Shown here: positions 11,161-22,585 of the stretch, piece by piece
Layout of the letters: every line of letters begins with the position of its first letter
How positions within the stretch are numbered: position 1 is the first letter of the stretch
NCBI GenBank assembly: GCA_039583875.1
Contig: CM077158.1
Coordinates: 121,765,900 to 121,829,899 of the forward strand
Direction of reading: 5' to 3'
DNA from: Platanthera guangdongensis
Lineage: Eukaryota; Streptophyta; Magnoliopsida; Asparagales; Orchidaceae
Length of the DNA: 64,000 bases
Notes under the pieces: generated by a model
Told to the model about the DNA's origin: nothing
What the model saw: the letters and a program-made list of their open reading frames with translations, nothing else
The model's database searches: none
Made by a program: the position numbers and the translations under genes

Positions 11161-12894
11161 AATTTGTGAAGTGAAAGTGGGTGATAGGGCTGGCCGAGAG
11201 GTCTGAGCGATCCGAGTCCGCGACCTGGGTGGATTGCTGGTTGCGGCCTGGGTGTCCTGGCTTCGGCTTGGTGGCTTGGCTGTTCTTGAGGAGCGGCATG
11301 TGCGGCCTGGTGTGCGGCCTGGGCGGACTGGTGTGCAACCTGGATGTTGTATGGCCAAGGAAGTCTTGCAACTTGGGCATCGAGTGGAGCGGCCTAAGTG
11401 GACTGTGTCGGTGGTCTGTTGGCGGTGCTCAGCTTGATCTGCGGCCTTACAGTTGGCCAGCTCTTGTGGTAACCGGGCGCATTGGGAGTTGTATCCGCAG
11501 TGAGTTGGAGTACTTGTCTTTTGTGTCCGCGGAGTCCGCATTCATGGACTGGCTTTGGAGATGGGTTTTTTCTTCTTGCCGAGCTCTCCATATTGCGATG
11601 GATGTTATATCGTTGTGGCGGACTATCCTGTTGATTGGCGGTCTGGGTATTTTATGTCAGCCGTGCTCGCGCCAGTTGCTTTATGGGGTGCTGGACTTGG
11701 TCATTTTCTGTGACAAGTCCATGGTGTCCGCAGAGTCTGTCGAGTCTGCTATTGACCGAGCGGACTGCTTGTTGGTTGTGGAATCGTGGCGGGCGGTGGC
11801 GTTGTTGTTGATCTATGCGGACAGCCTCTTTGTCCGAGTAAAGTGCGGGGACTGATGCAGCATGTGTTGTTGCTGTGTCCGCGTGCTGTGTTGAGTTGAG
11901 GACTGGTGCAGCATGAGTTGCGGTTGTGTCCACATGCTACTTTCAGTGGCAGTCTGGCACTATGTTTGCGTTGGGCAGACTGGCGTTGCAGTTGTGTTGT
12001 GCGAGCTGGCATTGTGTCCGCATGGTGGCTGATTGACTTTGACCCAGCGCATGGAGGATTGAAATCTGGCCAAGTCCTTGTGGACCTGGCGGAATGGGTG
12101 GTGTTAGCGCGCAAGCTGGGGTGGTGACTCTATTCACTAGGGTGGTGACCACACTCCTCACCTCGCCAATAAATATACCCCCCCAGCACATCTACAGTAA
12201 CTGACTGAACAGTAAGTGAGGGCTTGGTTAATTATTGCAGTATGTTTTTTGCTGTCTGCGCGGGTTGAGCGGAGATAACTATTTGCTGTTTGCAGGTTGC
12301 GCGACTAACACTGAGGAGCCAGGAGTTTGGCTTTGACTGTGGTCAGCATCAGTGAAGTTTGCGGTTTCAATCAGCGGTTTCAGCAGGTCGCTTCTGCGGC
12401 TTGTCAGTTTTCTCTACTTCAGCTTTTCCAAGTTCAATAACCTGTCCGCCGAACTCGGCGGTCTAGGCGGCCTGTTCTTCAGTTTGGCAACAGCTTGTAG
12501 CAATCAGCGAATAATGGTGTTTCCGCGCGACCTCGCGGTCTAGGCGAACTCCATGTTCTATTCATCTTCTAGCAGTAGCAGCAGTTCGGGCGGCCTCGGC
12601 GACTTGGCAGACTGCGTGGTCTCGGCGGTCTCCAGTTATGTCCGCTCGAATTGTTTGACTTGTGTTTGTTTTTCCTATATTCCTGTGTACTGGAGAAATC
12701 ATGTCTCGCCATGTATACCTCGCTTTGTAATGAAGAAATAAAAGAATGTATGATCTGCTTGCCCCTGTGGTTGCATTTGGTTGATTAAGCTTGCTTTCCT
12801 GGTTTTTCGCATGATCAAGGTGTGATCTTGATAGTTCTGAGGATATTAATTTGGCATTAGGATATCTCGTTGACCACCTTGAGAAAATTCAACA
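11155..12894 (+). repeat. COP2b 3' LTR (1740 bp)
   Basis: It starts TGTTGAAATT after the GGGGGAG tract and ends AAAATTCAACA. It differs from the COP2a LTR by scattered substitutions across its whole length. Because the two are duplicates of one LTR, that divergence measures time since the duplication rather than since transposition. Its TATA box is degraded. Confidence 0.9.
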
Positions 12895-13079
12895 CGCACC
12901 CCTCGAGAGAGGATGACATAAATCTCCCGGATTGGAGTGAAATCAAATAGAACGATTCATTTCTTAAAGCGAGTTTTAGGTATTCAAATACGAATGAGAG
13001 TCCGGTCTGTTTTTCCTAACCGCAGTTTGGCACGTCTTCTAGAGAAGCGTGTTCAATCTTTGGGAACCCCCATGGTCAA
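12895..13079 (+). repeat. ATH 5' LTR fragment, duplicated copy b, left of GYP1
   Basis: It matches 8142-8326 and is cut by GYP1 after CATGGTCAA. The matching right half starts at 22143. The last five bases (13075-13079, GTCAA) are the left target duplication of GYP1. Confidence 0.9.
13075..13079. repeat. GYP1 target-site duplication, left (GTCAA)
   Basis: Identical to 22143-22147; single copy at the empty site 8322-8326. Confidence 0.93.
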
Positions 13080-14156
13080 TGTCACAACCCGCATTTCCTC
13101 AACGAGTACCTCGTATCAGAGCAAGAGGAACTACGGGTTATTATGCCACGTCGTGCAGGGGATAACTGCACACGCTCAGGCAACCCTTGACGCTTACTTT
13201 ATGAGTTGAAATTCAACAGTTAAATGCAAGAAAACCTTTGGATTTAATGGCCGTATCCCTCGGCCTTAGGTATCAAAAACTGTATTTGTACGCGACGGAA
13301 AATACTTTGTTTATATATGACGATCTCCTATATGCAGTCTAGATGCAGAACCCAGGAAATAAACGGCACAAAAAAACGGGAAAAAGTCGATTTTCGGGCC
13401 GATCACGCCCTGTGTCACGCCCGTGACGCAGGGCGTGTACCTTAAGCGGCGCAGAAAGTCGGCAAATCCAAGTTTATCCACACGGTACATGGCCGGGTAC
13501 ATGCCCGTGACGGGTCGGTCATGCCCGTGAACTAGGGCGTGTAGCCCGTGTCTCGACACCTCGTCGACACAAAGTGTCGACACTCGACACAGCTTGACAC
13601 GCCCTGTGACACGCCCGTGTCAGAGGCCGTGTCCCCTCTCTCGACACCCGACACTCGACACTCGACACTCGACATTGCGGGACACGGCCCGTGACACTCC
13701 CGTGTCACGGGGCGTGTACCCCATTCGTCGAGCTCCAATCGACACAAGAACAATTCGTCGAGTCAAGGAGGTCACGCCCAGGTCACGCCCTGGGTCACGC
13801 CCTGACACGCACATGTCGGGGGGCGTGTCACGCACAAAAAATGACTATTTTTCCCTATTTTGAAAAGTGTTTCTGTGTCGTCCTAGACCATTTTTGCCTT
13901 AAGAACTTTTTACCCTTTTTTGTTTCCTGTACCAACAACTCATTTTGAGCAACATTACCCGGTCGCGAAAAAGTGCAAGCATTCCCTAAGAGGCCTCACC
14001 GAGTCCCCAATTTGGACTCCGGTTTGCTGGGGAATCGTGCAACTCGGCTACTAAAACAGCCACTCGCAAGCCCGCAGGAAAAACCATGTTCGAACAACGG
14101 TTAAAGCCAACGTAACGCCCATCATGCGTACGCAATCAAAAATCCGGGGTGTTACA
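13080..14156 (-). repeat. GYP1 3' LTR (1077 bp, internally deleted)
   Basis: On the plus strand it runs TGTCACAACCC to GGGGTGTTACA. It matches both ends of the 2607-bp 5' LTR, but about 1.53 kb is missing: GCAGTCTA joins directly to GATGCAGAACC near 13338. The retained part carries a dense array of ACACGCCCGTGT-like and GTGTCGAG-like motifs at 13405-13830. Confidence 0.92.
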
Positions 14157-14180
14157 ATCACTCCCCCTAACAAAAAGTTT
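14157..14180 (-). other. GYP1 polypurine tract
   Basis: On the minus strand TTAGGGGGAGTGAT lies immediately before the 3' LTR start TGTAACACCCC. Confidence 0.8.
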
Positions 14181-14276
14181 CGCCTCAAAACTTTTCAATC
14201 ATTTTGATCTCAATCAAAAAAATAGCAAACCAAAAACACCAATGCAACAAAAACACCAATTCACATACCAGCTAAA

Positions 14277-17200
14277 TTACGAGAACAAATGAGGGTGAGC
14301 CGCCCTCATCGTTGACTCGAGCTCCCAGGTCGCGCTTTCCACATTCTGATTTTTCCATAGCACCTTGACCATAGGAATCTTCTTTTTCCGCAACACGCGA
14401 TCTTGGGAGTCCAATATCCGGATGGGCATCTCCACATAAGAAAGGTTTGGCGCCAATTGCGGCACCACGTCCAACACTTGCGTGTCATGTCGCACACACT
14501 TGCGAAGTTGGCTGACATGAAACACGTCGTGAACACCAGGAAAGTTCACGGGTAATTCTATTTTGTAAGCGGATGCACCAACTCGCGCAAGAATCTTGAA
14601 GGGACCCACAAATCTTGGGTCTAATTTGCGCTCTTTTCCAAACCTTTTAATCCCAACCATTGGGGAGACTTTCAAGAAAACGGAATCCCCCACCACAAAC
14701 TCTAATTCCGACCTTCGTCGGTTGGCGTACTTTTCATATCGCTCTTGGGCGATTCGGAGCTTCTCCCGAATAACTCGTACGGCAACTTCCATGTCCTCGA
14801 GCGCCTCTGGGCCCAACAAAGGCCGCTCGCCAACCTCAGTCCAAAAGAGGGGAGTCCGACATCGACGCCCATATAAAGCTTCAAACGGAGCCATTTGCAA
14901 GCTTTCTTGATAGCTGTTATTATATGCGAATTCCATAAGCCGCAAATGTTCATCCCATGCTCCGCCATACTCAAGAATATAGCATCGAATCATATCTTCT
15001 ACAATGTGATTTACTCGTTCTGTTTGGCCATTCGTCTGAGGGTGGTAAGCAGTGGAATACCACAAATCCGTTCCTAAACCCTCTTGTAGACTCTTGCAGT
15101 CGGATGATCTCGTTCAAATACAACTCCGCTATTGTCTTCATCGGGTAGTTGACCTTAAACGGTATGAAATGAGCACATTTGGTCAATCTATCCACGATCA
15201 CCCACACGGAGTCATGTCCTCGTGGAGATCTTCGTAAACCTGTAATAAAATCCATGGAGATGCTTTCCCACTTCCAGGTTGGAATCTCCAATGGTGTCAA
15301 CTTGTCACCAGGCCTTCCATGATCAGCTTTCACCCGCTTGCAGGTATGACATTCAGATACAAATTGTGCTATATATCTTTTCATTCCATACCACCAGACA
15401 ATTTGTTTCAAATCACGGTACATTTTTGTTGAGCCTGGATGGTAGGCCATACGTGAGCCATGTGCTTCCCTACACACCATCTCGCGAATATCCCCAACTG
15501 CGGGAATACATAATCGACCACGATACGTTAACGTGCCCCCCTTATCAATAGAAAAATCCGATAATTCACTCTTTTCCGTTCGAAGAAATAAATGTAAAAG
15601 ATCACGATCATCCTTTTGATGTTGTCTTGCAAGCACCAGCCATGAAGGTTCTTCTACCATCAAATGACTTTGCGGGTCATATTTTCCCACGGAAATATCC
15701 ATCAATAGAAATTCCTCCACAAGACGGTCGACTGAAAGATGAAATAATTTCCCCGTCTTTCGACTCAAAGCATCGGCCACCACATTCGCTTTCCCTGGAT
15801 GATACTGAATGTCCAGATCATAATCAGCTACATATTCAAGCCATCGCCGTTGGCGCAGATTCAGTTCCTTTTGCGTGAAGACGTACTTTAAACTTTTATG
15901 ATCCGTAAAGATTTTACACTGCGCACCATAAAGTAAGTGTCTCCACAACTTCAACGCAAAGATCACCGCTGCGAACTCCAAATCATGCGTTGGGTAGTTC
16001 TTTTCATGACTTTTTAACTGCCGACACCCATACGCAATCACCTTTTTGTCTTGCATTAATACACATCCAAGTCCAACGTGCGACGCATCCACAAAAACGT
16101 CATAATCTATCCCTTCTGTCGGCAAGATCAACACAGGAGCGGTACATAACCTGTTCTTGAGTTCAAGGAATGAGGCCTCACACTTGTCATTCCACTCAAA
16201 CGCCACATTGTTCTGGGTTAAGCGAGTCAAAGGTGCAGCCAACGTAGCAAAACCTTCTACAAATCTGCGATAATAGCCGGCCAATCCCAAGAAGCTTCGA
16301 ATCTCCTTGGGTGTCTCTGGACTTCTCCACTCCATGACTGCAGCAATCTTTTCGGGATCCACTAAAATTCCATGGTGATTAACGACATGACCCAGAAAGG
16401 CAACTTGAGTCAACCAAGACTCGCATTAGCTTAGCTTGGCGAATAACTTTTGGTCTCGCAAAGTGGCCAATACCAATCGCAGATGCTGTTCATGCTCCTC
16501 AGCACTGCGAGAGTAGACAAGAACGTCATCAATAAAAACTACCACAAACTTATCCAAATAGTCCTTGAACACCCGGTTCATCATATCCATGAACGCTGAT
16601 GGTGCGTTGGTCAAACCAAATGACATCACCAGAAATTCAAAATGGCCATGCCTTGATCGAAATGCAGTCTGCGGAATATTAGACTCCCAGACCTTGAGCT
16701 GATGATAGCCTGAGCGAAGATCAATCTTCGAAAATACGGAACTGCCAAGCAGTTGATCAAACAAATCATCGATTCTTGGCAATGGGTACTTGTTTTTAAT
16801 CGTCACCGTGTTCAATTCCCGGTAATCGATGCAAAACCGCATCGACCCGTCTTTCTTCTTCACAAATAACACCGGTGCACCCCAAGGTGATGAACTCGGC
16901 CTGATCAACCCTTTTGCCAATAAGTAATCCAATTGGGTACGCAACTCTGATAGCTCACGCGGGAACATTGTGTACGGTGCTTTCGCAATAGGCTGCGTAC
17001 CCAGTTCCAAATCAATAACGAACTCGACATCATGATCAGGGGGAAGACCAGGAAGATCAGTAGGAAAAACATCTGGGAATTCACGCACAACAGGAATCTC
17101 CTCCAAACGCGGCAAAACAACACTAGTCCCCACAACTGAGACTAGACAAGCAAAACAGTCGGAAAAAACAATGTCCGAACACATACCGCCGAAATCCCAG

Positions 17201-17575
17201 GAGTATCCTGGCATGAATCACCATAAACACTTCCCGGCTGACCATTGTCCTTGAGAAAATCCAAGCGCTTCCCTTTGCATTGGATGACGGCGTCATAGCG
17301 GGATAACCAGTCCATGCCCAGAATGACGTCAAAATCCGCCAAATCGATCACCTTGAAATCAGCCTTCGCTAAGAAATCCCCCAACAAAATGGGACAATCA
17401 AGAAGACCCCAATCTGCTACCACAAAAGCACCAGAAGGAAACTTCACCAAAAAGGCATTCCCCACTCGATCTGGTGTCAAATGATACCGATCCAGAAAGG
17501 TTCGAGCTACAAAGGAATGGGTCGCGCCAGAATCAAAGAGAACACGCGCCCAACGGTTCTTTACCTTAAAGTTTC
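14277..17575 (-). pseudogene. GYP1 pol: protease, RT, RNase H, integrase, chromodomain
   Basis: Read from 17575 downward: aspartic protease with LFDSGATHSF and VILGMDWL, RT with FIDDVLVYS near 16530, RNase H with the [11 protein letters not shown] motif, an HHCC integrase zinc finger and a core whose first catalytic Asp is in SISMDFITG. Lesions: a frameshift near 17150-17165 next to a run of Ts, a TAG at 16426-16428 replacing Lys in the FAKLSKCEF motif, and a junction near 15091 where roughly 55 nt between direct CAAGAGT-like repeats are gone. That junction removes the second integrase Asp (the SDRD motif) and shifts the frame. The last frame (14277-15065) ends with VLRKKKIPMVKVLW and WELESTMR, typical of the C-terminal chromodomain of plant chromoviruses. 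Confidence 0.92.
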
Positions 17576-17652
17576 CTATAAGGGTACATATGTCGCTAAG
17601 CACTACGCATAAGAGGCATAAACAAAATGTGAACCAGAGGAATGAATCGAAC
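17576..17652 (-). other. Candidate intron (77 nt) between GYP1 gag and protease
   Basis: Minus strand: donor TCAG/GTTCG at 17653/17652 and acceptor CTTATAG/GAAAC at 17576/17575. Without removal the gag frame meets a TAG inside this segment and protease is in another frame. Removal joins the two in frame through a split Gly codon (G + GA). The GYPB elements have a 76-nt segment with GT...AG ends at the same place and in the same phase, which is why I call it an intron rather than decay. Confidence 0.6.
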
Positions 17653-18871
17653 CTGAGATAACCTGGGGTGATATCTGAGCTTCCTCTGAGGAAATCACAT
17701 TTAACTTCCCTTTTCCTTTGTCCAAACGCGGAGGCGGAGGCAAAGCCTGGAGTGGCATTGGTTGCAGCACAGGCTGGTTTTGTGGGCACCTTGCCTTGAG
17801 ATGTCCCTGTTTGCCACACTAGAAGCACACCTTGTCCTTGACCCAGCAGCGGCTGATATCATGACCTCTTCCCCCATAAGCTGTACACTCCACGCCCCTA
17901 GTTGGCGCACTCTGAATGGCGTGCACCTGCTCCTTCTTCTGCATCCCCAATCGCTTGAAACATTTCACAAATGGGTGGCCTGACCGGCTACAGAAGCTAC
18001 ACGTCTCCTTGTTCTTCTTCCTTATGTCTGATTCTTGGGAGCTTTTCCCTCCCACCAGCTTCCTCTTATCCTTCCTCATCAACTGTCCTCTTTGTTTTGC
18101 AGTTTCTATAGCTTCAACCTTCAAAGTAGCCTCAACCACAGTAGTGTAACTTGTCGCTCCATAAGCACTTGCGAACTGCTGTACGTCGCTGCGGAGTCCG
18201 CCAAGAAATCTCTTTACTCGGTCAGCTTCCGTAGTCACCAAGCTCGGAGCGAACCGACTTAGCTTGCTAAACTCAATTTCATACTCACTAACTGTGAGTT
18301 TCCTCTACTTCAGGTACAAGAAGTCATTCATCAGGCGGTCCCTTTCAAATGACGGTAGAAACTTGCGCCGTAACATTTCTTTGAAGGCTTCCCACGAACA
18401 TCCCGCCCCTAGGCCTTCCTTTTCTCGCAACCACCAACCTTTAGCCAACCCTTTGAGTTGATAGGTGACAAGCATCACCTTCTGATACTCGGTAACGCCA
18501 GAATAAACAAACATTTCTTCCAACGTGATTACCCAATCATCCAAGATCACAAAGTCCGCTTTTCCGTCATAAGTCGGTGGTCCAAGTCGCTGAAACTGCG
18601 AGATAAAAGTCATCGCAGGGGGAACCACAACTGGGGGTATCACTGTCATGGAAGGAGTAGAAATAGTGGGGCCTCTGACAGTCTCTTGCCCTCTTGGTGC
18701 TAGCCCAGACATCGCTGACGACATAGCTTGGAGCTGGGACTGCACTTCCTACACCTGCCTCATCAAAGCTTCATTACTTTGGCGTAGACTATCCATCAGG
18801 GCATTATTCTGCGCGCCCGAATACTCGCCCTCGGATTGGGGAGTTTGCCTTGTCACTGGACGCTTCGACAT
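17653..18871 (-). pseudogene. GYP1 gag
   Basis: ATG at 18871 (MSKRPVTRQTPQ) opens a frame of about 406 codons up to the candidate splice donor. Capsid-type sequence (FQRLGPPTYDGKAD, then GWWLREKEGL) is followed by a nucleocapsid with a good CCHC knuckle, CSFCSRSGHPFVKC. A second knuckle has Tyr for one Cys, and a third (CGKQGHLKARC) is preceded by a stop. In-frame stops are at 18749-18751, 18305-18307 and 17819-17821, each a single-base change from a plausible codon. Gag would package element RNA in a cytoplasmic particle. Confidence 0.88.
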
Positions 18872-19535
18872 CCTATAAACACGTTCACTCTTGTCAAACT
18901 CAAACCCAACAAAACACACAACGGCTATGTACAGACCATACATATCGAAATATGAACATCAACTGCTAACTTGTTCTGGGAGTTTGAGAATGATGGTATG
19001 CCTAGCCGAAAGATGACTCACCGTCATCCCACTAACTTGTGCCTAACCGATGAATGCATGACTGGATTTGACCCAAAACCATGAGTGTACGGGTGTCATC
19101 ATGTAAATCTTAGCTTGGCACGTTGTGCTCATGCAATGTTATGTTATGCGTGTTGTGCGATGCAGTCTAGAAAAGGCCTTAATGCATGCCATGAGCGGTC
19201 ATACGCATCACAATGCTATGCATCCCATACTACACAGCATTGCATGCAACGAATAAAAGAAAACGTGCTAGTCGCATCCATGTGGTAAGGTTATGCATCC
19301 CATACTACATAACCCGCACATGTTGCCCCTATGGTGGATCCATATACAACCACATATTATGCATCCCATACTACATAATATGCCCCGTATACTTCTTGTC
19401 ATGTCATGAGTGGAGTGTGCGTGCTTCGGCCAAGACATACTGATGACACCTCGATGTGTGTATGATATGATGCTAACAACCAAACAAGAACGTTTGCCCG
19501 ACCAAAAGTCAAGCAAACCTGGCTCTGATACCAAC
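18872..19535 (-). other. GYP1 5' leader with primer site and short direct repeats
   Basis: Noncoding leader between LTR and gag. It holds the primer site at its upstream end (19518-19533) and three copies of TATGCATCCCATACTACA near 19215, 19292 and 19357, the last two with inverted flanks so that each can fold back. No coding frame of note. Confidence 0.7.
19518..19533 (-). other. GYP1 primer-binding site, initiator Met-tRNA type
   Basis: Minus strand TGGTATCAGAGCCAGG two bases after the 5' LTR; this is the standard plant Met-tRNA primer match. Confidence 0.9.
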
Positions 19536-22142
19536 TGTCACAACCCGCATTTCCTCAACGAGTACCTCGTATCAGAGCAAGAGGAACTACGGGTTATGAT
19601 GCCACGTCGTGCAGGGGATAACTGCACACGCTCAGGCAACCCTTGACGCTTACTTTATGAGTTGAAATTCAACAGTTAAATGCAAGAAAACCTTTGGATT
19701 TAATGGCCGTATCCCTCGGCCTTAGGTATCAAAAACTATATTTGTACGCGGCGGAAATACTTTGTTTATATATGGCGATCTCCTATATGCAGTCTATAGT
19801 GCTACTACTATAAGAAATCATCTTTGTTTACGTCATTTGGAAAATACGTGTTTGGTAACCAAAGCATGTTATGCATGGATACAATAATAGGTTTGTTTAG
19901 CTTAAAAATACCTAATGCAACCTACCATAAATTCTTCCCAAGAGCAAGAAGACATCATCTCATCCAAATGAGTCTCATTAGCAGTCTAGTATTCATATAT
20001 CACAAGTAGAGAAAGCCACCAATGGGCGCCAACAAGCTGACACGAACCCATTGGGGCACATGTATGTCTGTACAACAAAGAAAAGAACTACCTCGCTCAG
20101 TAAGCTCGGCTAGCTCCCAAGAAACTCGATCCAAGCACTAGCCGCTCAACCGGCTACAACCTGCACCTGAGGCATTCAAGAAAGAACACCTCAGCAACCA
20201 TCAAAGCTACACAAAATAGTAGGAAGTTCAGAAAATATGACGAAGGGGCTTACCGACCCCGTAGCACTGTTTCATGTAAGTAAAAAGAGTGAACAAAACA
20301 AGTGGAAAACGCACCAAAACACATGCCAAACGCACTAAGTGCGTACAAGTTTCATCAAGTCCTGCTCAACCCGCAGGAGCAAAAGGCAAAACACATGCCC
20401 ATTCCATCATCCTTAGTACAAGAAACAACTATACGAGTGAAACATAAGCAGCGGTTAAATGCGATTCAGCAAGGGTCTTTTGGTGGCAGCCCTAAAGTGG
20501 AACGCACCAATAAAAGCCAGCCCAAATCAGGGCAAAATTGTGCTCTACACCACAAATCCAAACCCGGTGGCCACAAAGGCTTAACCCACACCACCCCTTA
20601 CCAAATCCGCACACACCCGCTTCTGCCATGGTTCACATTTCGCCTCGCAAAACTCACCATAAGCGAACCTGAGCTTCACACCACAAGCAAATCTCACCAT
20701 AACCCAAGTACACACTTTCCTTTCCTTCATCCTCACACATGACGACCAATTGCTAACGTAGAGTTTGATGAACTTCATCACATGAAAAGAATCACATGCT
20801 TTTTATCAAAGAAGAATCACAAGATAGAGTTTGATTAACTTAATTACATAAATCACATGTTTGGAACAAGAATCACATGCTTTTGATCAAGGAAGAATCA
20901 CATAAATTAGAAAGGCTACATGAACATGAATCAACTTAGTTACATGAATCACATGAACAAGATAAACTACATGAATCATCCTAAACAAAAGTAAGCATGA
21001 AAAATCATATTCATGGAGCATAGGGAAATTCAAAAGCATTATAAGGCTAGGGAGGGATAACACAACACAAGAAAAACAAGCTAGGAAAATTGAAAGAGAA
21101 AAACTAGCTATTTTGCATAATCAAAGACAAGAAAGAAGATTGGCAAGGGTGAAGAACACCGCTTGCCTGACCCGAGATGATGCCGCGACGGCTGCTCCTC
21201 TCTTTCCTTGCCTTGCTTTAGCCCTTGCTCCCTTGAGTTTCTTTTGGAATGAGGAAGAAGATGAAGAAGAAGGTGAAATGAGGAGGAGAAACTCTGTTTC
21301 GGCCTTATTTCCCCCAGAACAGAGCTGGACCGTTAGATGCAGAACCCAGGAAATAAACATCACAAAAAACGGGAAAAAGTCGATTTTCGGGCCGGTCATG
21401 CCCTGTGTCACGCCCGTGACGCAGGGCGTGTACCTTAAGCGGCGCAGAAAGTCGGCAAATCCAAGTTTATCCACACGGTACACGGCCGGGTACACGCCCG
21501 TGACGGGTCGGTCACGCCCGTGACCTAGGGCGTGTAGCCCGTGTCTCGACACCTCGTCGACAGAAAGTGTCGACACTCGACACAGCTTGACACGCCCTGT
21601 GACACGCCCGTGTCATAGGCCGTGTCCCCTCTCTCGACACTCGACACTCGACACTCGACATTGCGGGACACGGCCCGTGACACGCCCGTGTCACGGGGCG
21701 TGTGCCCTATTCGTCGAGCTCCACTCAATGCAAGAACAATTCGCCGAGTCAAGGAGGTCACGCCCAGGTTACGCCCTGGGTCACGCCCCGACACGCCCGA
21801 GTCGGGGGGCGTGTCACGCACAAAAAATGACTATTTTTCCCTGTTTTGAAAAGTGTTTCTGTATCGTCCTAGACCATTTTTGTCTTAAGAACGTTTTACC
21901 CTTTTTTGTTTCCTGTACCAACAACTCATTTTGAGCAACATTACCCGGGCGCGAAAAACTGCAAGCATTTCCTAAGAGGCCTCACCGAGTCCCCAATTTG
22001 GACTCCGATTTGCTGGGGAATCGTGCAACTCGGCTACCAAAATAGCCACTCGCAAGCCCGCGGGAAAAACCATGCTCGAACAACGGTCAAAGCCAACGTA
22101 ACGCCCATCATGCATACGCAATCAAAAATCCGGGGTGTTACA
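19536..22142 (-). repeat. GYP1 5' LTR (2607 bp, full length)
   Basis: It starts TGTCACAACCCGC and ends GGGGTGTTACA on the plus strand. It contains the 1.53 kb (about 19800-21335) missing from the 3' LTR. The segment 21380-21830 repeats the ACACGCCCGTGT and GTGTCGAG motif array. A 136-codon open stretch at 21113-21523 spans the array and has no family features. Confidence 0.92.
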
Positions 22143-22147
22143 GTCAA
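22143..22147. repeat. GYP1 target-site duplication, right (GTCAA)
   Basis: Identical to 13075-13079. Confidence 0.93.
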
Positions 22148-22485
22148 GACCTCTACCTTATTAAGTTTTAGTTTGTTATCGTATATTTGATTAACTTATG
22201 CCGAGGTGATTCATGATCAAGTATTACACATTAACCATAGTTCAACCCCTTTCGTTTTGATCATTAGTAGTAGTCTTTTTTAATAGTTGCAAGTAATTTC
22301 CTTTTCCAATTTAGCAAACCATAAATCCTTCGATAAAATAATAGCAATTCGTGTGAGTATAAGTACTCTACGTTTCTTCAATTTGAATACGACACTTGTG
22401 TCCCCTTGATACAATTCGATAGGTATACTTGCCTTCATCAGATTGCTAGTTCGAATTTCTTTTCAAAACGGATTTGTAGACATCA
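22143..22485 (+). repeat. ATH 5' LTR, right part
   Basis: Continuation of 12895-13079 after GYP1, matching 8322-8664. The LTR probably ends at the CA of CATCA (22485), seven bases before the primer site. Confidence 0.85.
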
Positions 22486-22491
22486 AGTTTT

Positions 22492-22509
22492 TGGCGCCGT
22501 TGTCGGGGA
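22492..22509 (+). other. ATH primer-binding site, Asp-tRNA type
   Basis: TGGCGCCGTTGTCGGGGA matches the plant Asp-tRNA 3' end complement except for one base. The duplicate copy at 8671-8688 has two further changes. Confidence 0.8.
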
Positions 22510-22585
22510 CTGATTTTACATTAATATTTTGAAACCATGAATCTATTACTTTTATCACCTTTCTTTCTCTCTTTTCCGCTAGTGC

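Larger units (their letters stand above)
8703..12894 (+). mobile_element. COP2b: Ty1/copia right part, tandem duplicate of the COP2a block
   Basis: It begins in the integrase core (DDYSRYT) with no LTR or target duplication on its left, directly after the ATH primer region. It ends in an LTR followed by the same ATH LTR sequence as COP2a. A transposition event cannot give the same internal breakpoint and the same flank twice, so a segmental tandem duplication is the simplest reading. Confidence 0.88.
13080..22142 (-). mobile_element. GYP1: complete Ty3/gypsy chromovirus-type element
   Basis: 9063 bp bounded by LTRs and flanked by the 5-bp repeat GTCAA (13075-13079 and 22143-22147). The empty site is preserved in the duplicate at 8322-8326. 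On the minus strand the order is 5' LTR, primer site, gag, protease, RT, RNase H, integrase and a chromodomain-like tail, then the polypurine tract and 3' LTR. All domains are recognisable but gag and pol carry three stops, one stop plus a frameshift, and an integrase deletion respectively, so it is dead. Confidence 0.95.

Noticed and set aside
19518..19533. Possible tRNA gene near the Met-tRNA-like match
   Set aside because: Only the 16-base primer complement is present; there is no cloverleaf. The same holds at 22492, 38908, 48788 and 58632.
20302..20742. 146-codon ATG frame inside the long GYP1 LTR
   Set aside because: Low-complexity His/Pro/Lys text without motif, absent from the sister LTR because of its deletion, and in the region expected to be noncoding.
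21113..21576. 136- and 151-codon open frames on opposite strands in the GYP1 LTR
   Set aside because: They overlap each other and the CACGCCCGTG motif array; acidic/Ser-rich text is composition-driven.
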